Shown here: positions 34,953-43,279 of the stretch, in pieces
How the letters are laid out: each line of letters begins with the position of its first letter
How positions within the stretch are numbered: the first letter of the stretch is position 1
Assembly (NCBI GenBank): GCA_023451265.1
Contig: JAEYAG010000080.1
Span: 1 to 64,000, forward strand
Reading direction: 5' to 3'
Length of the DNA stretch: 64,000 bases
Source of the DNA: Actinomycetes bacterium
GTDB taxonomy: Bacteria > Actinomycetota > Actinomycetes > Actinomycetales > Microbacteriaceae
Position numbers and translations under genes: made by a program
Notes under the pieces: generated by a model
What the model was told of the DNA's origin: nothing
Seen by the model: only the letters and a program-made list of their open reading frames with translations
Database searches by the model: none

Positions 34953-36560
34953 TCATGCCTCCATTTCCAGTTCGCTGGCAGGGGCGGACAGCCACCCCTC
35001 GAGATCGGTCTGCGGGTAGTCCGGCTCCGGCCACAGGTCTTCGATCTGCCGGGCGTCCAGGGTTCGGAGGTCTGCGATGTCGTCGTCGGGGGTGGTCATG
35101 GCGTCGTCGGTGTCGAACAGATCCCGCTCCCACGGGGTGGAGGTGGAGAAGCAGTGCACCAGGTAGGAGTACTGGCCGACGTAGGCGAGGAACTCGCCCT
35201 TGCGCAACTGTCTCGCCATCTCCACGTGGGTGGCGGACAGGTTGAGGCGTTCGCGGAGCGGGGTCTGTTCTTGCTGGTTGATGCGGAAGATGAACTTGTT
35301 CTCGATGTCCCCGACGATCGAATACGCGAGGGAGCGTTCCAGGCTGTGCGCGTCGCCGACGGCGTCGAGGTCGCCCATCTTGTGCAGGATGACGATGTTG
35401 CTGATCCCGTAGTGGCGGGACAGTTTCAGCCACTGCTGGAACATCTGCAGCGACGCGAGCGAGGTCATGTCCCGCCAGCCCTCTTCGCGGACGACGTAGC
35501 GGGTGCGGTGGGAGGCGCGGTCGCTGATGACGGCTTGGATCCACGCGGTGGAGCACACCTGGGTGAGCTGGGCGGCGAGGTCGCCGCGGGCGAATAGCTC
35601 GGAGGTGTCGGTGACGACGATCGGGGCGTCCTGATCGAACTGCACGGTCGATTCGTCTTCGAACAGACCCGACAGGTCGCCTTCCACGAACCGGCGCAGC
35701 ACGAACCGCGGCTGCACGGCACCCTCGGCAGCGTGGAACGCGGCGGAACGGTCGGCGGCGATCTCGCCGAGCTCGTCGTACACACCGCGGAGGGTGGGCC
35801 GGTCGCCGGTGCGGGTGATGCACCGGTCCAGCGCGTCGATCACCGCGGCGTGCTCGACCGCGGTGAGCCGGCCGGCGAGGGCCATCTCGATCACCGCGAT
35901 CAGGGTTCCGATGCGGCGCTGCTTCACCATCTGCTCGTGCTGCTCATCCGACGTTCCCGTCCGCCGCGGCCCCCGGTCGAGGGGGTTCAAGCGGGCCCCG
36001 GTGCCGCCGCCGAGCCGGATGACCCGACCGCCGGGGATCGCTTCGGCGACACGCACCCATTCCCCTTTCGGGTCAGAGGGGACCACCACCTGGTGCCCGA
36101 ACGCGATCGACCGTGTCACGAGGGTCTTCACGGTTGCCGATTTTCCGGACCGGTATGCGCCGAGGACGAGGATGTTGGTGGAGAGGGTGCCGCGTTCGGA
36201 GGAGTCGACGTACGCCTCCCAGGGGGAGAAGTGCCATAGGGCGTCGGCGTTCAGGTCGACGCCGAGGATGGGGCCGCGGTGGCCGAGTCCGGAGTCGGCG
36301 ACGAACGGGTAGATCCCGGCGATGTGCTGCGAGGTCGCCTGATGCGGCGGCAACACCGGGCGCACCAGGTTCCAATACCCGCCCTGAACGAGGCCCGGAC
36401 CGAACGGCCCCGGCACCGCGGCTTCGGGCAGCGCCCGGTCTTGCCGACGGGTGCGGGGGACGGCGGGTTCCTGCTGTGCGGCGGCGAGGCTGCGTTGCAG
36501 GTCGCGGCGTTCCCGGCGGGTGAGGCCGGCGGGGGTGAAGGCGGCGGCGCGTCGGGTCAT
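34953..36560 (-). CDS. VirB4-like secretion ATPase
   Basis: 535 residues from ATG 36560, overlapping the previous stop by one base (TGATG); the frame is open upstream to 37022, but that is shadow. Walker A is in VLGAYRSGKSATVKTL (about 130-145), followed by VVVPSDPKGEWVRVAE. The second acidic motif is RYVVREEGWRDM, and NIVILHKMGDLDAVG and IENKFIFRINQQEQT are typical late motifs. It energises assembly of the channel. It lacks the long N-terminal VirB3/4 domain; the preceding SCO6880-type protein probably supplies it. Confidence 0.85.
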   Translation of the reverse strand: MTRRAAAFTPAGLTRRERRDLQRSLAAAQQEPAVPRTRRQDRALPEAAVPGPFGPGLVQGGYWNLVRPVLPPHQATSQHIAGIYPFVADSGLGHRGPILGVDLNADALWHFSPWEAYVDSSERGTLSTNILVLGAYRSGKSATVKTLVTRSIAFGHQVVVPSDPKGEWVRVAEAIPGGRVIRLGGGTGARLNPLDRGPRRTGTSDEQHEQMVKQRRIGTLIAVIEMALAGRLTAVEHAAVIDALDRCITRTGDRPTLRGVYDELGEIAADRSAAFHAAEGAVQPRFVLRRFVEGDLSGLFEDESTVQFDQDAPIVVTDTSELFARGDLAAQLTQVCSTAWIQAVISDRASHRTRYVVREEGWRDMTSLASLQMFQQWLKLSRHYGISNIVILHKMGDLDAVGDAHSLERSLAYSIVGDIENKFIFRINQQEQTPLRERLNLSATHVEMARQLRKGEFLAYVGQYSYLVHCFSTSTPWERDLFDTDDAMTTPDDDIADLRTLDARQIEDLWPEPDYPQTDLEGWLSAPASELEMEA

Positions 36561-38056
36561 CACTTCATCCCCAACCCGACGGGCAGCGCGTTGACCATGA
36601 GCGCTTCGGCTTGCTGGCAGTACAGGATCTGCGCCTCCATGCTCGCCCGCGACAGGGCGTTGCGCATCCCCGCGATCGCCTGGTCGAGGCGTTCCTCGTC
36701 GGGTGCGGAGATGGTGAGGTACGCGCCGTACTGGAAGTCGCCGTGACCGTTCGCGATCTCCTGCTCCTGCTGCTCGAGGGCCCGCCAGTCCGCGGCATCG
36801 GCCGCCGACCCGTCCGCCCCGCGCTTGGCGCGCAGCTTCTCGTTTCCCCGCCACACCTTCTTCTCGTCCCGGATCCGTTTCAGCGCCTTCGCGACGGGGA
36901 CGGGGGTGAGCACGATGGAGAGGATGTGGGTGATCGCCTCGCCGGTGTTCGGGTGACGGGCGAACACGACCGGGGCGAGGAACCCGATGTGGGTGTCGGA
37001 GCGGGGCCACTCGTGCACCCACATGGTGGTGTGCACGCCGGAGTCGGTGACGACGATCCCGTTTCGGCCCTTCGGTTCGTCGAGGAACATCGGACCGATC
37101 GCTGCCGGGTCGACCCCGGCGAGCTGGTCGGGCCGGTTCTGCACGGTCGCGGCGAATTCCGGGTCAAACGCCAACCGGCTGAGCGCGGCGACATCCCGCA
37201 CCGACAACCACCGCTGCACTTGGATCTTCGCTGCGGTGAGGGCGTCGGCGAGGTTTCCCGATTCGATCGCCGCGAGCGCGAGGATCGCGTCCTTCCCGCC
37301 GCCGAGGCCTTTCAGCTGCGGGCTGAGGGCGACGAGGTCGAGGGTGAAGACGAGGTAGTTGCGGTGCGCGACCTCGAATCGTTCCGACTGGTCCATCACC
37401 TCGAGGTAGTTCCGTGCGACCGAGGCGTGCGGGTCGATGCCGCGGAGGGCGCGGACGGTGTCGAAGTGCTCGCGGGCGGCGCGGATCGTGGTGGGAAGTG
37501 TCCGCTCCTGCAGCGTGACTCGTTTGATCCCGGGCCGCTGGGTGAGGGGGCCGAGCACCCGGTCGAACTGCTCGGCGAGGTCGAGGCGTTCGGGGAGGTC
37601 GTGCATGAGGAACCCTTGGACGGCGAGTTCGGCGACCACTGACACGGACCGGTCGTGCGGGTTGTAGACGCACGCGATCCCGTCCACGTCCCACAGCTGC
37701 ACCGACGCCCGGATGCCGGGGAGGTTCAACGTGCCGGCCAGGTGGGTGGCTTCGGGCCGGTAGCGGTGGGTGGTGGCGCCGACGGCGTGGCGGGTCTGCT
37801 TCATCAGCCACAGCCCGGCCATCTTCGGCGTGGAGATGCCCCGGATGGTGGTCACCGCGGCGACCCCGAGACCGAGGTACAGGGGTGCCGCGTACAGCAG
37901 GCCGAGCGGCCCGAACCGGTTCACCGCGATCAGCAGGACGAGGCCCGCGGCGACAAGGAACACGGCCTGCCAACCGTCGAGACCGAGGACGAGCCCCTGC
38001 CCGGACCGGCGGGGGAGCCGGACCGGCCGGGACTGCTCGGAAGTGCTGGTGGTCAT
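36560..38056 (-). CDS. SCO6880-family conjugation protein
   Basis: 498 residues from ATG 38056, overlapping the VirB6-like stop by four bases. Two close membrane helices near the N-terminus (AVFLVAAGLVLLIAVNRFGP; LYLGLGVAAVTTI) are followed by the SCO6880 domain: GTLNLPGIRASVQLWDVDG, NPHDRSVSVVAELAVQGF, RYLSVRDVAALSRLAF-like stretches and TTMWVHEWPRSDTHIGFLAP. SCO6880 proteins resemble the N-terminal domain of VirB4 fused to a PrgI/VirB3-like anchor and always precede a VirB4-type ATPase, as here. Confidence 0.85.
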   Translation of the reverse strand: MTTSTSEQSRPVRLPRRSGQGLVLGLDGWQAVFLVAAGLVLLIAVNRFGPLGLLYAAPLYLGLGVAAVTTIRGISTPKMAGLWLMKQTRHAVGATTHRYRPEATHLAGTLNLPGIRASVQLWDVDGIACVYNPHDRSVSVVAELAVQGFLMHDLPERLDLAEQFDRVLGPLTQRPGIKRVTLQERTLPTTIRAAREHFDTVRALRGIDPHASVARNYLEVMDQSERFEVAHRNYLVFTLDLVALSPQLKGLGGGKDAILALAAIESGNLADALTAAKIQVQRWLSVRDVAALSRLAFDPEFAATVQNRPDQLAGVDPAAIGPMFLDEPKGRNGIVVTDSGVHTTMWVHEWPRSDTHIGFLAPVVFARHPNTGEAITHILSIVLTPVPVAKALKRIRDEKKVWRGNEKLRAKRGADGSAADAADWRALEQQEQEIANGHGDFQYGAYLTISAPDEERLDQAIAGMRNALSRASMEAQILYCQQAEALMVNALPVGLGMK

Positions 38057-39501
38057 GATGACCTCCCTGTCGGCGGGGCGGGTGTTGACGGGGACGACGG
38101 CGGGGACGTCGCCGCCGCGCGTGGCGTCGGCGGCGGCGAGGCGGTCTTCGGGTTGCCTGAGGTGGGGGTGCGGCCTTGCGCGGGTCCGGTGGCGCCGCGC
38201 GGCCCGCCGGTGCCCGCCCGGGCGGCGGGTGAAGCATCTGCCGCGCGGCCCGTGTTGCGGATCCCGGAGGGGAGGCCTCCCGTCCGGGAGGGGATGCGGG
38301 AGATGGCGCGGGCGGCGCGGGCGGCGGCGTGTCCGCCTCGGGAGCCGAGGCTGGAGCCGACGCTGTCGGCGGCGACGGCGCCGGCGAAGCTGAACAGCCC
38401 GAAGATCGCGAACGGCGCGAACGCGACCATCACCAGTCCGATGATGAGAGGCCAGGACCTTGGGTCCCAGATCGTCTCGACGTTCGCGAGGCCGTTGATG
38501 ATGAGGGTGACGAACCCGATCGTGAGGGGCCCGGTCAGCAGGAGCACCACGACGGCGGACACGTAGCGGACCACCCACTGCGGGCCGACGCTGCGCAGCG
38601 GGAAAAGCATCCAGGCCACCGGCCCGACCATGATCAGCGCGGCGAGGACGATGTTCCGGAACGCGAACCCCAGCATGAGCAGGACCATCCCGAGCATGAG
38701 GAGCCCGTGGATGAGGAACGCGAGGAAGTAGTTCGCGCGGCCGCCGGCCCACATCACCGACTGGAGCGTGGAGAACAGGGTCATCGGGCCGCCGCGGTTC
38801 ATGATGTACCAGGTCATGTCGTCGATCGTGTTCAGCAGGTGCCCGGTCAACCACAGGGTGATGGGTACTGCGGGGATCGCGATGAACGAGCGCACCAGGG
38901 CACCGACCAGTTCGCTGCGGTCACCGGAGACGACCGCGGCGGCGATCGCCCATACCATGGCTCCGAACAGCACACCGAGGATGCCCCACTGCCAGAATGA
39001 CCATTCGCCGACTGCCGCGGTCCACAGCAGCGTCGAGGTGTCGAACCGCATCGCCTCCGCGACCAGGAACATCACCGCGGTCGCGGCCAGCGCGAGCCCG
39101 CGGCCGGCGTTCTCGAAACTGACGCACACGACATCGCCCAGACTGCACCCGTACTCCACCAGCAACGACTTCCCACCTGCCGTCTTGATCGCTGGGATGT
39201 GTTCTTCGTAGGTGGTGCAGACTGTGGCTCTTGCGCCATCGACGAAGACGCTCAGGAAGCATTGCTGGGCTTTGATCTGAGCGGGATCGTCGGGGGTGCA
39301 GGTGATCTCCGAATCGGACTGGCTGCAGGTGACCGGGTAGGCCGGTGCGCTCCACGGTTCCCCTTCGACCGCGACGGCCGCGGGAACGACTCGGTCCGGG
39401 GCGGCAACTGGCGGGGTGGCGGCTGCAGCTGGAGCGGCGACAACGAGCACGAGGCCGACGGCGACGAGCGCCCCGGTCAGCATCGCGCGGACCCCGGTCA
39501 T
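38053..39501 (-). CDS. VirB6/TrbL-like polytopic membrane protein
   Basis: 482 residues from ATG 39501. A signal-like leader (MLTGALVAVGLVLVVAAPAA) precedes an extracellular Cys-rich segment with paired cysteines (VTCSQSDSEITCTPDD). At least six membrane helices follow (AIAAAVVSGDRS loop, LMLGMVLLMLGFAFRNIVLA, PLIIGLVMVAFAPFAIFGLF). The last 120 residues are Gly/Pro/Ala/Thr-rich and disordered. This is the topology of VirB6/TrbL, the inner-membrane core of the DNA channel. It starts 5 bp after the pilin-like gene. Confidence 0.8.
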   Translation of the reverse strand: MTGVRAMLTGALVAVGLVLVVAAPAAAATPPVAAPDRVVPAAVAVEGEPWSAPAYPVTCSQSDSEITCTPDDPAQIKAQQCFLSVFVDGARATVCTTYEEHIPAIKTAGGKSLLVEYGCSLGDVVCVSFENAGRGLALAATAVMFLVAEAMRFDTSTLLWTAAVGEWSFWQWGILGVLFGAMVWAIAAAVVSGDRSELVGALVRSFIAIPAVPITLWLTGHLLNTIDDMTWYIMNRGGPMTLFSTLQSVMWAGGRANYFLAFLIHGLLMLGMVLLMLGFAFRNIVLAALIMVGPVAWMLFPLRSVGPQWVVRYVSAVVVLLLTGPLTIGFVTLIINGLANVETIWDPRSWPLIIGLVMVAFAPFAIFGLFSFAGAVAADSVGSSLGSRGGHAAARAARAISRIPSRTGGLPSGIRNTGRAADASPAARAGTGGPRGATGPAQGRTPTSGNPKTASPPPTPRAAATSPPSSPSTPAPPTGRSS

Positions 39502-39506
39502 GACGA

Positions 39507-39803
39507 TCAGAACCCGAAGTCGAAGTTCACGAACCACTGAAAAAGGCCGGACGCCGCGCCGAGCAGGGCCGCGGCGATGAAGATCCACAGGATGTTCTCG
39601 CCCGCCCACGTCCGCACCCGGTCCGACGCGAGGCCGCGGAACGCGAGCGCGGCTCCCGCGAGGATGAGCATGATCAATACCACGATCAGGGCGCCGGCGA
39701 GGATGTAGGACGCGATCAGCTGGAACCCCGCGAAGAACGGGGCGCTGAAGTCGGGCTGGATATCGGGGACGTCAACGTCCAGCCGGGCGAGGGGAATCGA
39801 CAT
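39507..39803 (-). CDS. Small pilin-like membrane protein of the secretion operon
   Basis: 98 residues. Two hydrophobic helices (LIASYILAGALIVVLIMLIL and ENILWIFIAAALLGAASGLF) are separated by a short charged loop (RGLASDRVRTW). Size, double-helix topology and position before the VirB6-like gene fit a VirB2-like subunit or a small channel component. There is no classic signal peptide. GGAG lies 8 bases before its ATG. Confidence 0.6.
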   Translation of the reverse strand: MSIPLARLDVDVPDIQPDFSAPFFAGFQLIASYILAGALIVVLIMLILAGAALAFRGLASDRVRTWAGENILWIFIAAALLGAASGLFQWFVNFDFGF

Positions 39804-39827
39804 GGTGTGCTCCTTGGGGGTGAGGTG

Positions 39828-40442
39828 TTACCTGAGAGGGAGGCCGAGGGCGGCCATGAACGGTTCCGGGTCGATCGCAGTTCCGGACTTCTGAACTTCG
39901 AAATGCAGGTGGCATCCGGTCGATTTGCCGGTGCTTCCTTCGTCGCCGAGTGGTGTCCCGGCCGTCACTTGTTGACCGACGATCACGCGCAGCGAGTCCC
40001 ACGCCATATGGCCGTAGAGGGTGACGAGCTCACCGCCGTGGTCGATGCGGACTGTGTTCCCCCACCCCGGCATCGGGCCGGCGTTGATCACGCGACCGGG
40101 CCCGGCGGCGTAGACCGTTGCGCCGCAGGGTTGGTCCATGTCGTAACCGAGGTGGTCTTTCGGGCAGAACGCGCAGTTCTGCACCGGATGCCACCCGAAC
40201 CCGCGGCCGGTCGAGTAGCTCCCCTTCAACGGGTAGCCCCACTCGCCCACGGCGACCGGTCCGGCCTGCGCGTCTGAGACCGCGGCGGTCGTCGCGCTGC
40301 CCGCGACCGCGAAGGGAATCGCGATCAGCGGCGTCAAGACCACCGCGACCGCCAGCACGAGGGCTAGCAGAACCCCCTTCACCGCCTTCCGTCCCGTCCT
40401 CGATCTTCCGAGGGCTGCGGCGGTGGCGAGTGGGGCGCCCAT
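39828..40442 (-). CDS. M23 (LytM-type) peptidoglycan hydrolase
   Basis: 204 residues from ATG 40442, 2 bp after the preceding stop. One N-terminal membrane helix (GVLLALVLAVAVVLTPLIAI) anchors an external domain. Zinc ligands are visible: H-x-x-x-D in KDHLGYDMD, and H-x-H in GCHLHFEVQ. GHMAW and GTPLGDEGSTGKSTG are typical LytM strands. All catalytic residues are present, so it should cleave peptide cross-bridges and open the wall for the conjugation channel. Two extra cysteines (CAFC) could form a disulfide. Confidence 0.87.
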   Translation of the reverse strand: MGAPLATAAALGRSRTGRKAVKGVLLALVLAVAVVLTPLIAIPFAVAGSATTAAVSDAQAGPVAVGEWGYPLKGSYSTGRGFGWHPVQNCAFCPKDHLGYDMDQPCGATVYAAGPGRVINAGPMPGWGNTVRIDHGGELVTLYGHMAWDSLRVIVGQQVTAGTPLGDEGSTGKSTGCHLHFEVQKSGTAIDPEPFMAALGLPLR

Positions 40443-40444
40443 GA

Positions 40445-41185
40445 TTACGGCTCCAACGGCTCCGTGAAGTACCGCACGACCTTGCAATCGCCCGCGCGCT
40501 GATCCGTGCCCGGAGCCGGCACGGACCCCTCGCCGCACAGCACCTGCACGCTCACCCGCACCGGCTCATCGAACGAGCTCTCGCCGCCGTTCCCGTCCGC
40601 CTGAGTGAACGTGAGGGTGACATCCGCCGTCGCGATCGTCATGTCCCCAGACGGGTCATCCGGCACCGGCATCGTACTGATCGGCCCCGACACCGCGGCG
40701 CTCACCCGGCCATCCTGCTCCGCAAGCGCCTCCCAATCCTGCTCAGGAAGAACGACGCCTTCGCGTAGCTCGACCTTCGCCGCTCTCGTATCGGCTTCGC
40801 GGTCGGCGTCGGAGGTGTACCGGACATCCGGGGTGAACCAGCCCTCCAGGTAGGCGAGCCACTCCTCGCGGGTGCTCCTCTGCGTATCGAAGGTGGATGC
40901 CGCAGCCAGCGCTGCCCGGATGTAGACGTCCTCGTCGGTGGTGATCGGCTCGGGAACCCACCCCCGCTCAGCGGCGGTCGGGTCCACGTACGCATCGCCG
41001 GCGCCCGTCGAATTCGGGCTGGCTGAGGTGCTGGGGCGCGGTGACTCCGACTGCGATGACGTCGGCGTCGGACCGGCATTGCCGCTGATCGCGGCGGCGA
41101 CCAGGACTGCGATGCCCGCCACCAGGACCACGCCGCCGACGACTGCCCACAGCAGCCCCCGGTGCGAACCCGTTGACGTCATCAT
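40445..41185 (-). CDS. TcpC/VirB8-like membrane-anchored assembly protein
   Basis: 246 residues, first gene of the secretion operon. One membrane helix (GLLWAVVGGVVLVAGIAVLVAA) is followed by a Ser/Thr/Pro linker (about 35-60). The external domain contains AALAAASTFDTQRSTREEWL, then AYLEGWFTPDVRYT, and a beta-rich C-terminal half ending VRVSVQVLCGEGS. The arrangement (short cytoplasmic tail, helix, linker, NTF2-like domain) fits TcpC/VirB8 channel proteins. I did not find a sharper motif. ATGATGAC allows two adjacent starts. Confidence 0.62.
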   Translation of the reverse strand: MMTSTGSHRGLLWAVVGGVVLVAGIAVLVAAAISGNAGPTPTSSQSESPRPSTSASPNSTGAGDAYVDPTAAERGWVPEPITTDEDVYIRAALAAASTFDTQRSTREEWLAYLEGWFTPDVRYTSDADREADTRAAKVELREGVVLPEQDWEALAEQDGRVSAAVSGPISTMPVPDDPSGDMTIATADVTLTFTQADGNGGESSFDEPVRVSVQVLCGEGSVPAPGTDQRAGDCKVVRYFTEPLEP

Positions 41186-41482
41186 CGCGTATCTCCCTGA
41201 TCATTCAGGGCGGCCAGTGTCGTCGCGGTGCGGACGCCGTGCGACGGTCGCCGTGTCCGCATCCTAAGGGCGTGGGCGTCGATGCATCTACCGGGGTTCG
41301 CTGAACTGTGGAGAACCCCAGGTGCACGGCGCGCGGCGAACTCGAGGGTGTGTACCACCTCCGAAGCTGCTAGCCTCGCCGCCTCAATCATGAGAAAACG
41401 GTATAGCAGTGTTCTTCTGAAGTAAACACCTATTGTGCCTAGTTTGCTGGACTGCGTGCGTTCGGTGGGGGAGGATTGGCGG
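41186..41482. promoter_or_regulatory. Divergent control region of the conjugation operon and HTH gene
   Basis: About 300 bp between divergent genes. The A/T-rich part (about 41391-41435) contains a leftward TTTACT...TATACC pair with a 15-bp spacer, a fair promoter for the secretion operon. TGATCATTCA near 41198 is weakly symmetric. The HTH gene next door is the obvious candidate regulator, but no clear repeated operator was found. Confidence 0.4.
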
Positions 41483-41812
41483 GTGCCCAAGCTCGCTCAG
41501 CCCGCCGGATCGGGCGACGCCCAAGAACCCGTCGCCATCCTCGGGAACCTCGTCAAAGCCGGCATCCTCCGCTATCTCCGGGCGAACCCCAACGTGACCG
41601 TCGGCCCCATCTGCGATGCACTCCAGCTCGGACCGACGACCGTGCTCCCGCGCCTGAAGGAACTCGAAGCCGCGGGACTGGTCGTAGCCGACCCGCCCAC
41701 GACCGAGGCTCAATCGCGTCGCGGGGTGTGGGTGAAGTACCGGACCGACAACGAAGCCGTAACGGACCTGTATCTGAGGCTCGGATTCGCTATCGGCGAG
41801 TTCTCGGATTAA
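41483..41812 (+). CDS. Winged-helix regulator divergent from the conjugation operon
   Basis: 109 residues from GTG 41483, chosen because GGGGAGG lies 8 bases upstream; the frame opens at 41435. The wing-helix reads PVAILGNLVKAGILRYLRAN, NVTVGPICDALQLGPTTVLP and RLKELEAAGLVV, an ArsR/MarR-like DNA-binding domain without metal-binding cysteines. The C-terminal helix (TDLYLRLGFAIGEF) probably dimerises. Position suggests control of transfer genes. Confidence 0.7.
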   Translation: MPKLAQPAGSGDAQEPVAILGNLVKAGILRYLRANPNVTVGPICDALQLGPTTVLPRLKELEAAGLVVADPPTTEAQSRRGVWVKYRTDNEAVTDLYLRLGFAIGEFSD

Positions 41813-42248
41813 GCGAAGCCGTCTTCTGCACATCCCCAGGACCCACCGATCGCGACCCTCACTGCAAGGCACGGCCTCCGCTTACTTCAGGGTGCTCGCG
41901 AGCTGAGGAGGGGCTTTTCCGGTTCGGATACCTCGCTGAATGGCTGCGTGAGGGCTTCGCTGGAATTCGCTCAGCAGCCCGCGAGGATAGGCGCGGGTCG
42001 AGAGCGAGAGCGAGAGCGAGGGCGCGCGTGTGCAGGGTGTTGACCTCGCGAGTGCATCAGTCGACACGCTCGCGGACCCGCCTTTGTCGGTGACCTCGAG
42101 TCCTTCCAGGCGTTGTGACGCACCCCCACATGGCTATCGGCGAGCGTCAGGGACTCCCCGCGCCGACAGAGCGGATTGGACTTCATTCGCCTTGCGCCGC
42201 ATCGAGGCGATTCTCGTGGGGCATGTGGTCCGTTCAGTGCAGCGGCAC
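41813..42248. other. Gene-free stretch between the HTH gene and IS481
   Basis: About 435 bp with no supportable gene. It contains a short simple repeat, (GAGAGC)3 plus GAGGGC at 42000-42023, in otherwise GC-rich sequence. Both strands have frames, but none with a ribosome site or a recognisable protein. It may hold the end of the IS481 element, but its inverted repeat could not be located. Confidence 0.5.
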
Positions 42249-43259
42249 CTAGATGTATGAGGCCAAGACGTTGTTGACGCGCGTCGGTGTCGCGGAAGCG
42301 GGTGGTCTCCCGCAGTGTGCGCCGTGTGGCCGGTGGTAGTTGTAGTGCTGGTTCCAGGTCTGAAGCTCTTGTTCGCGCTGTTGCTCTGAGGTCCAGATCC
42401 TCGCGTAGAGGAACTCCTCGGAGAGGATGCGGTTGTAGCGCTCGACTTTCCCGTTGTGCTTCGGCGTGTATGGCTTCGTCCGCCGATGCTCGGCACCGTT
42501 CAAAGCGGCGGCGAAGGCTGTGGAGCGGTAGCAGGCGCCGTTGTCGGTGATGATCCGCTCGATCTTCACGATCCCATGCAGGGCGAACCACGCGCGGGCA
42601 CGGTTCAAGAACGCAACCGCGGTCGTGCCCTGCTCGTTCTCGAGCGACTCCGTGTACGCGAGGCGCGTGAACCCGTCGATCGCAGAGTGCAGGTACGCGT
42701 ACCCGGCTCGCGCCCCGCGGGTCTTCGCGCGGGCTGCGGCTCTGGCTTCGGGACTGTTCTTACCGTGAGCCCGCCATCCTCCGCCGTCGGGGATGCGACC
42801 GACCTTCTTCACGTCCAGGTGCACCATGTGCCCGGGACGCTTGGCGGTGATCGTCTTGGCTTCGCGGTTCGTCTCCCCGTTCGGGTCGATAAAGCGTCGG
42901 CGATTCAAACCGAGCAGGGCCAGGTGGCGGGTGATAGTGCGCCGGCTGATCGCAACGTTATCGGCGTGGAGTTCGAAAGCGATGCGGGAAGCCGGCCACT
43001 TCTTCTCCCGGCGCAGCTGCTCGATCCGCGCGACCGTCGCGCCGGGTGTCGTGGTTGGCTGCCGGACGGGAGCGGACGAGCGATCCAGCAGTCCGACTGC
43101 GCCGAACCTCCGGTAGCGGTTCACCCATTTGGATGCGGTCGCGCGCGAGATGCCCATCTCGGCGGCTACATGTGCGATCGGCCGGGTGCGACAACGCTCG
43201 ATGAGTCGTCTGCGGCCCTCAGGCGAGAGCGGAGCATTAGCGTGAATGCGTGAGGACAT
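42249..43259 (-). CDS. IS481-family transposase
   Basis: 336 residues. The N-terminal helix-turn-helix (HVAAEMGISRATASKWVNRY) precedes a DDE catalytic core. The first Asp is in HMVHLDVKKVGR, the second in ITDNGACYRS, and the Glu in PKHNGKVERYNRIL. The C-terminal NNVLASYI is the hallmark end of IS481 transposases. The gene appears intact. No inverted repeats were identified in the flanks, although the C-terminal motif usually lies within about 20 bp of the element end. It separates the conjugation region from the PheRS-like gene and ends 20 bp from the stop of that gene. Confidence 0.9.
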   Translation of the reverse strand: MSSRIHANAPLSPEGRRRLIERCRTRPIAHVAAEMGISRATASKWVNRYRRFGAVGLLDRSSAPVRQPTTTPGATVARIEQLRREKKWPASRIAFELHADNVAISRRTITRHLALLGLNRRRFIDPNGETNREAKTITAKRPGHMVHLDVKKVGRIPDGGGWRAHGKNSPEARAAARAKTRGARAGYAYLHSAIDGFTRLAYTESLENEQGTTAVAFLNRARAWFALHGIVKIERIITDNGACYRSTAFAAALNGAEHRRTKPYTPKHNGKVERYNRILSEEFLYARIWTSEQQREQELQTWNQHYNYHRPHGAHCGRPPASATPTRVNNVLASYI

Positions 43260-43279
43260 GATCGTCGTTTCTGAGCGGC

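Noticed and set aside
42000..42023. GAGAGC simple repeat as a regulatory or CRISPR-like array.
   Set aside because: Only four short tandem copies without spacers. I saw no CRISPR array in the window.
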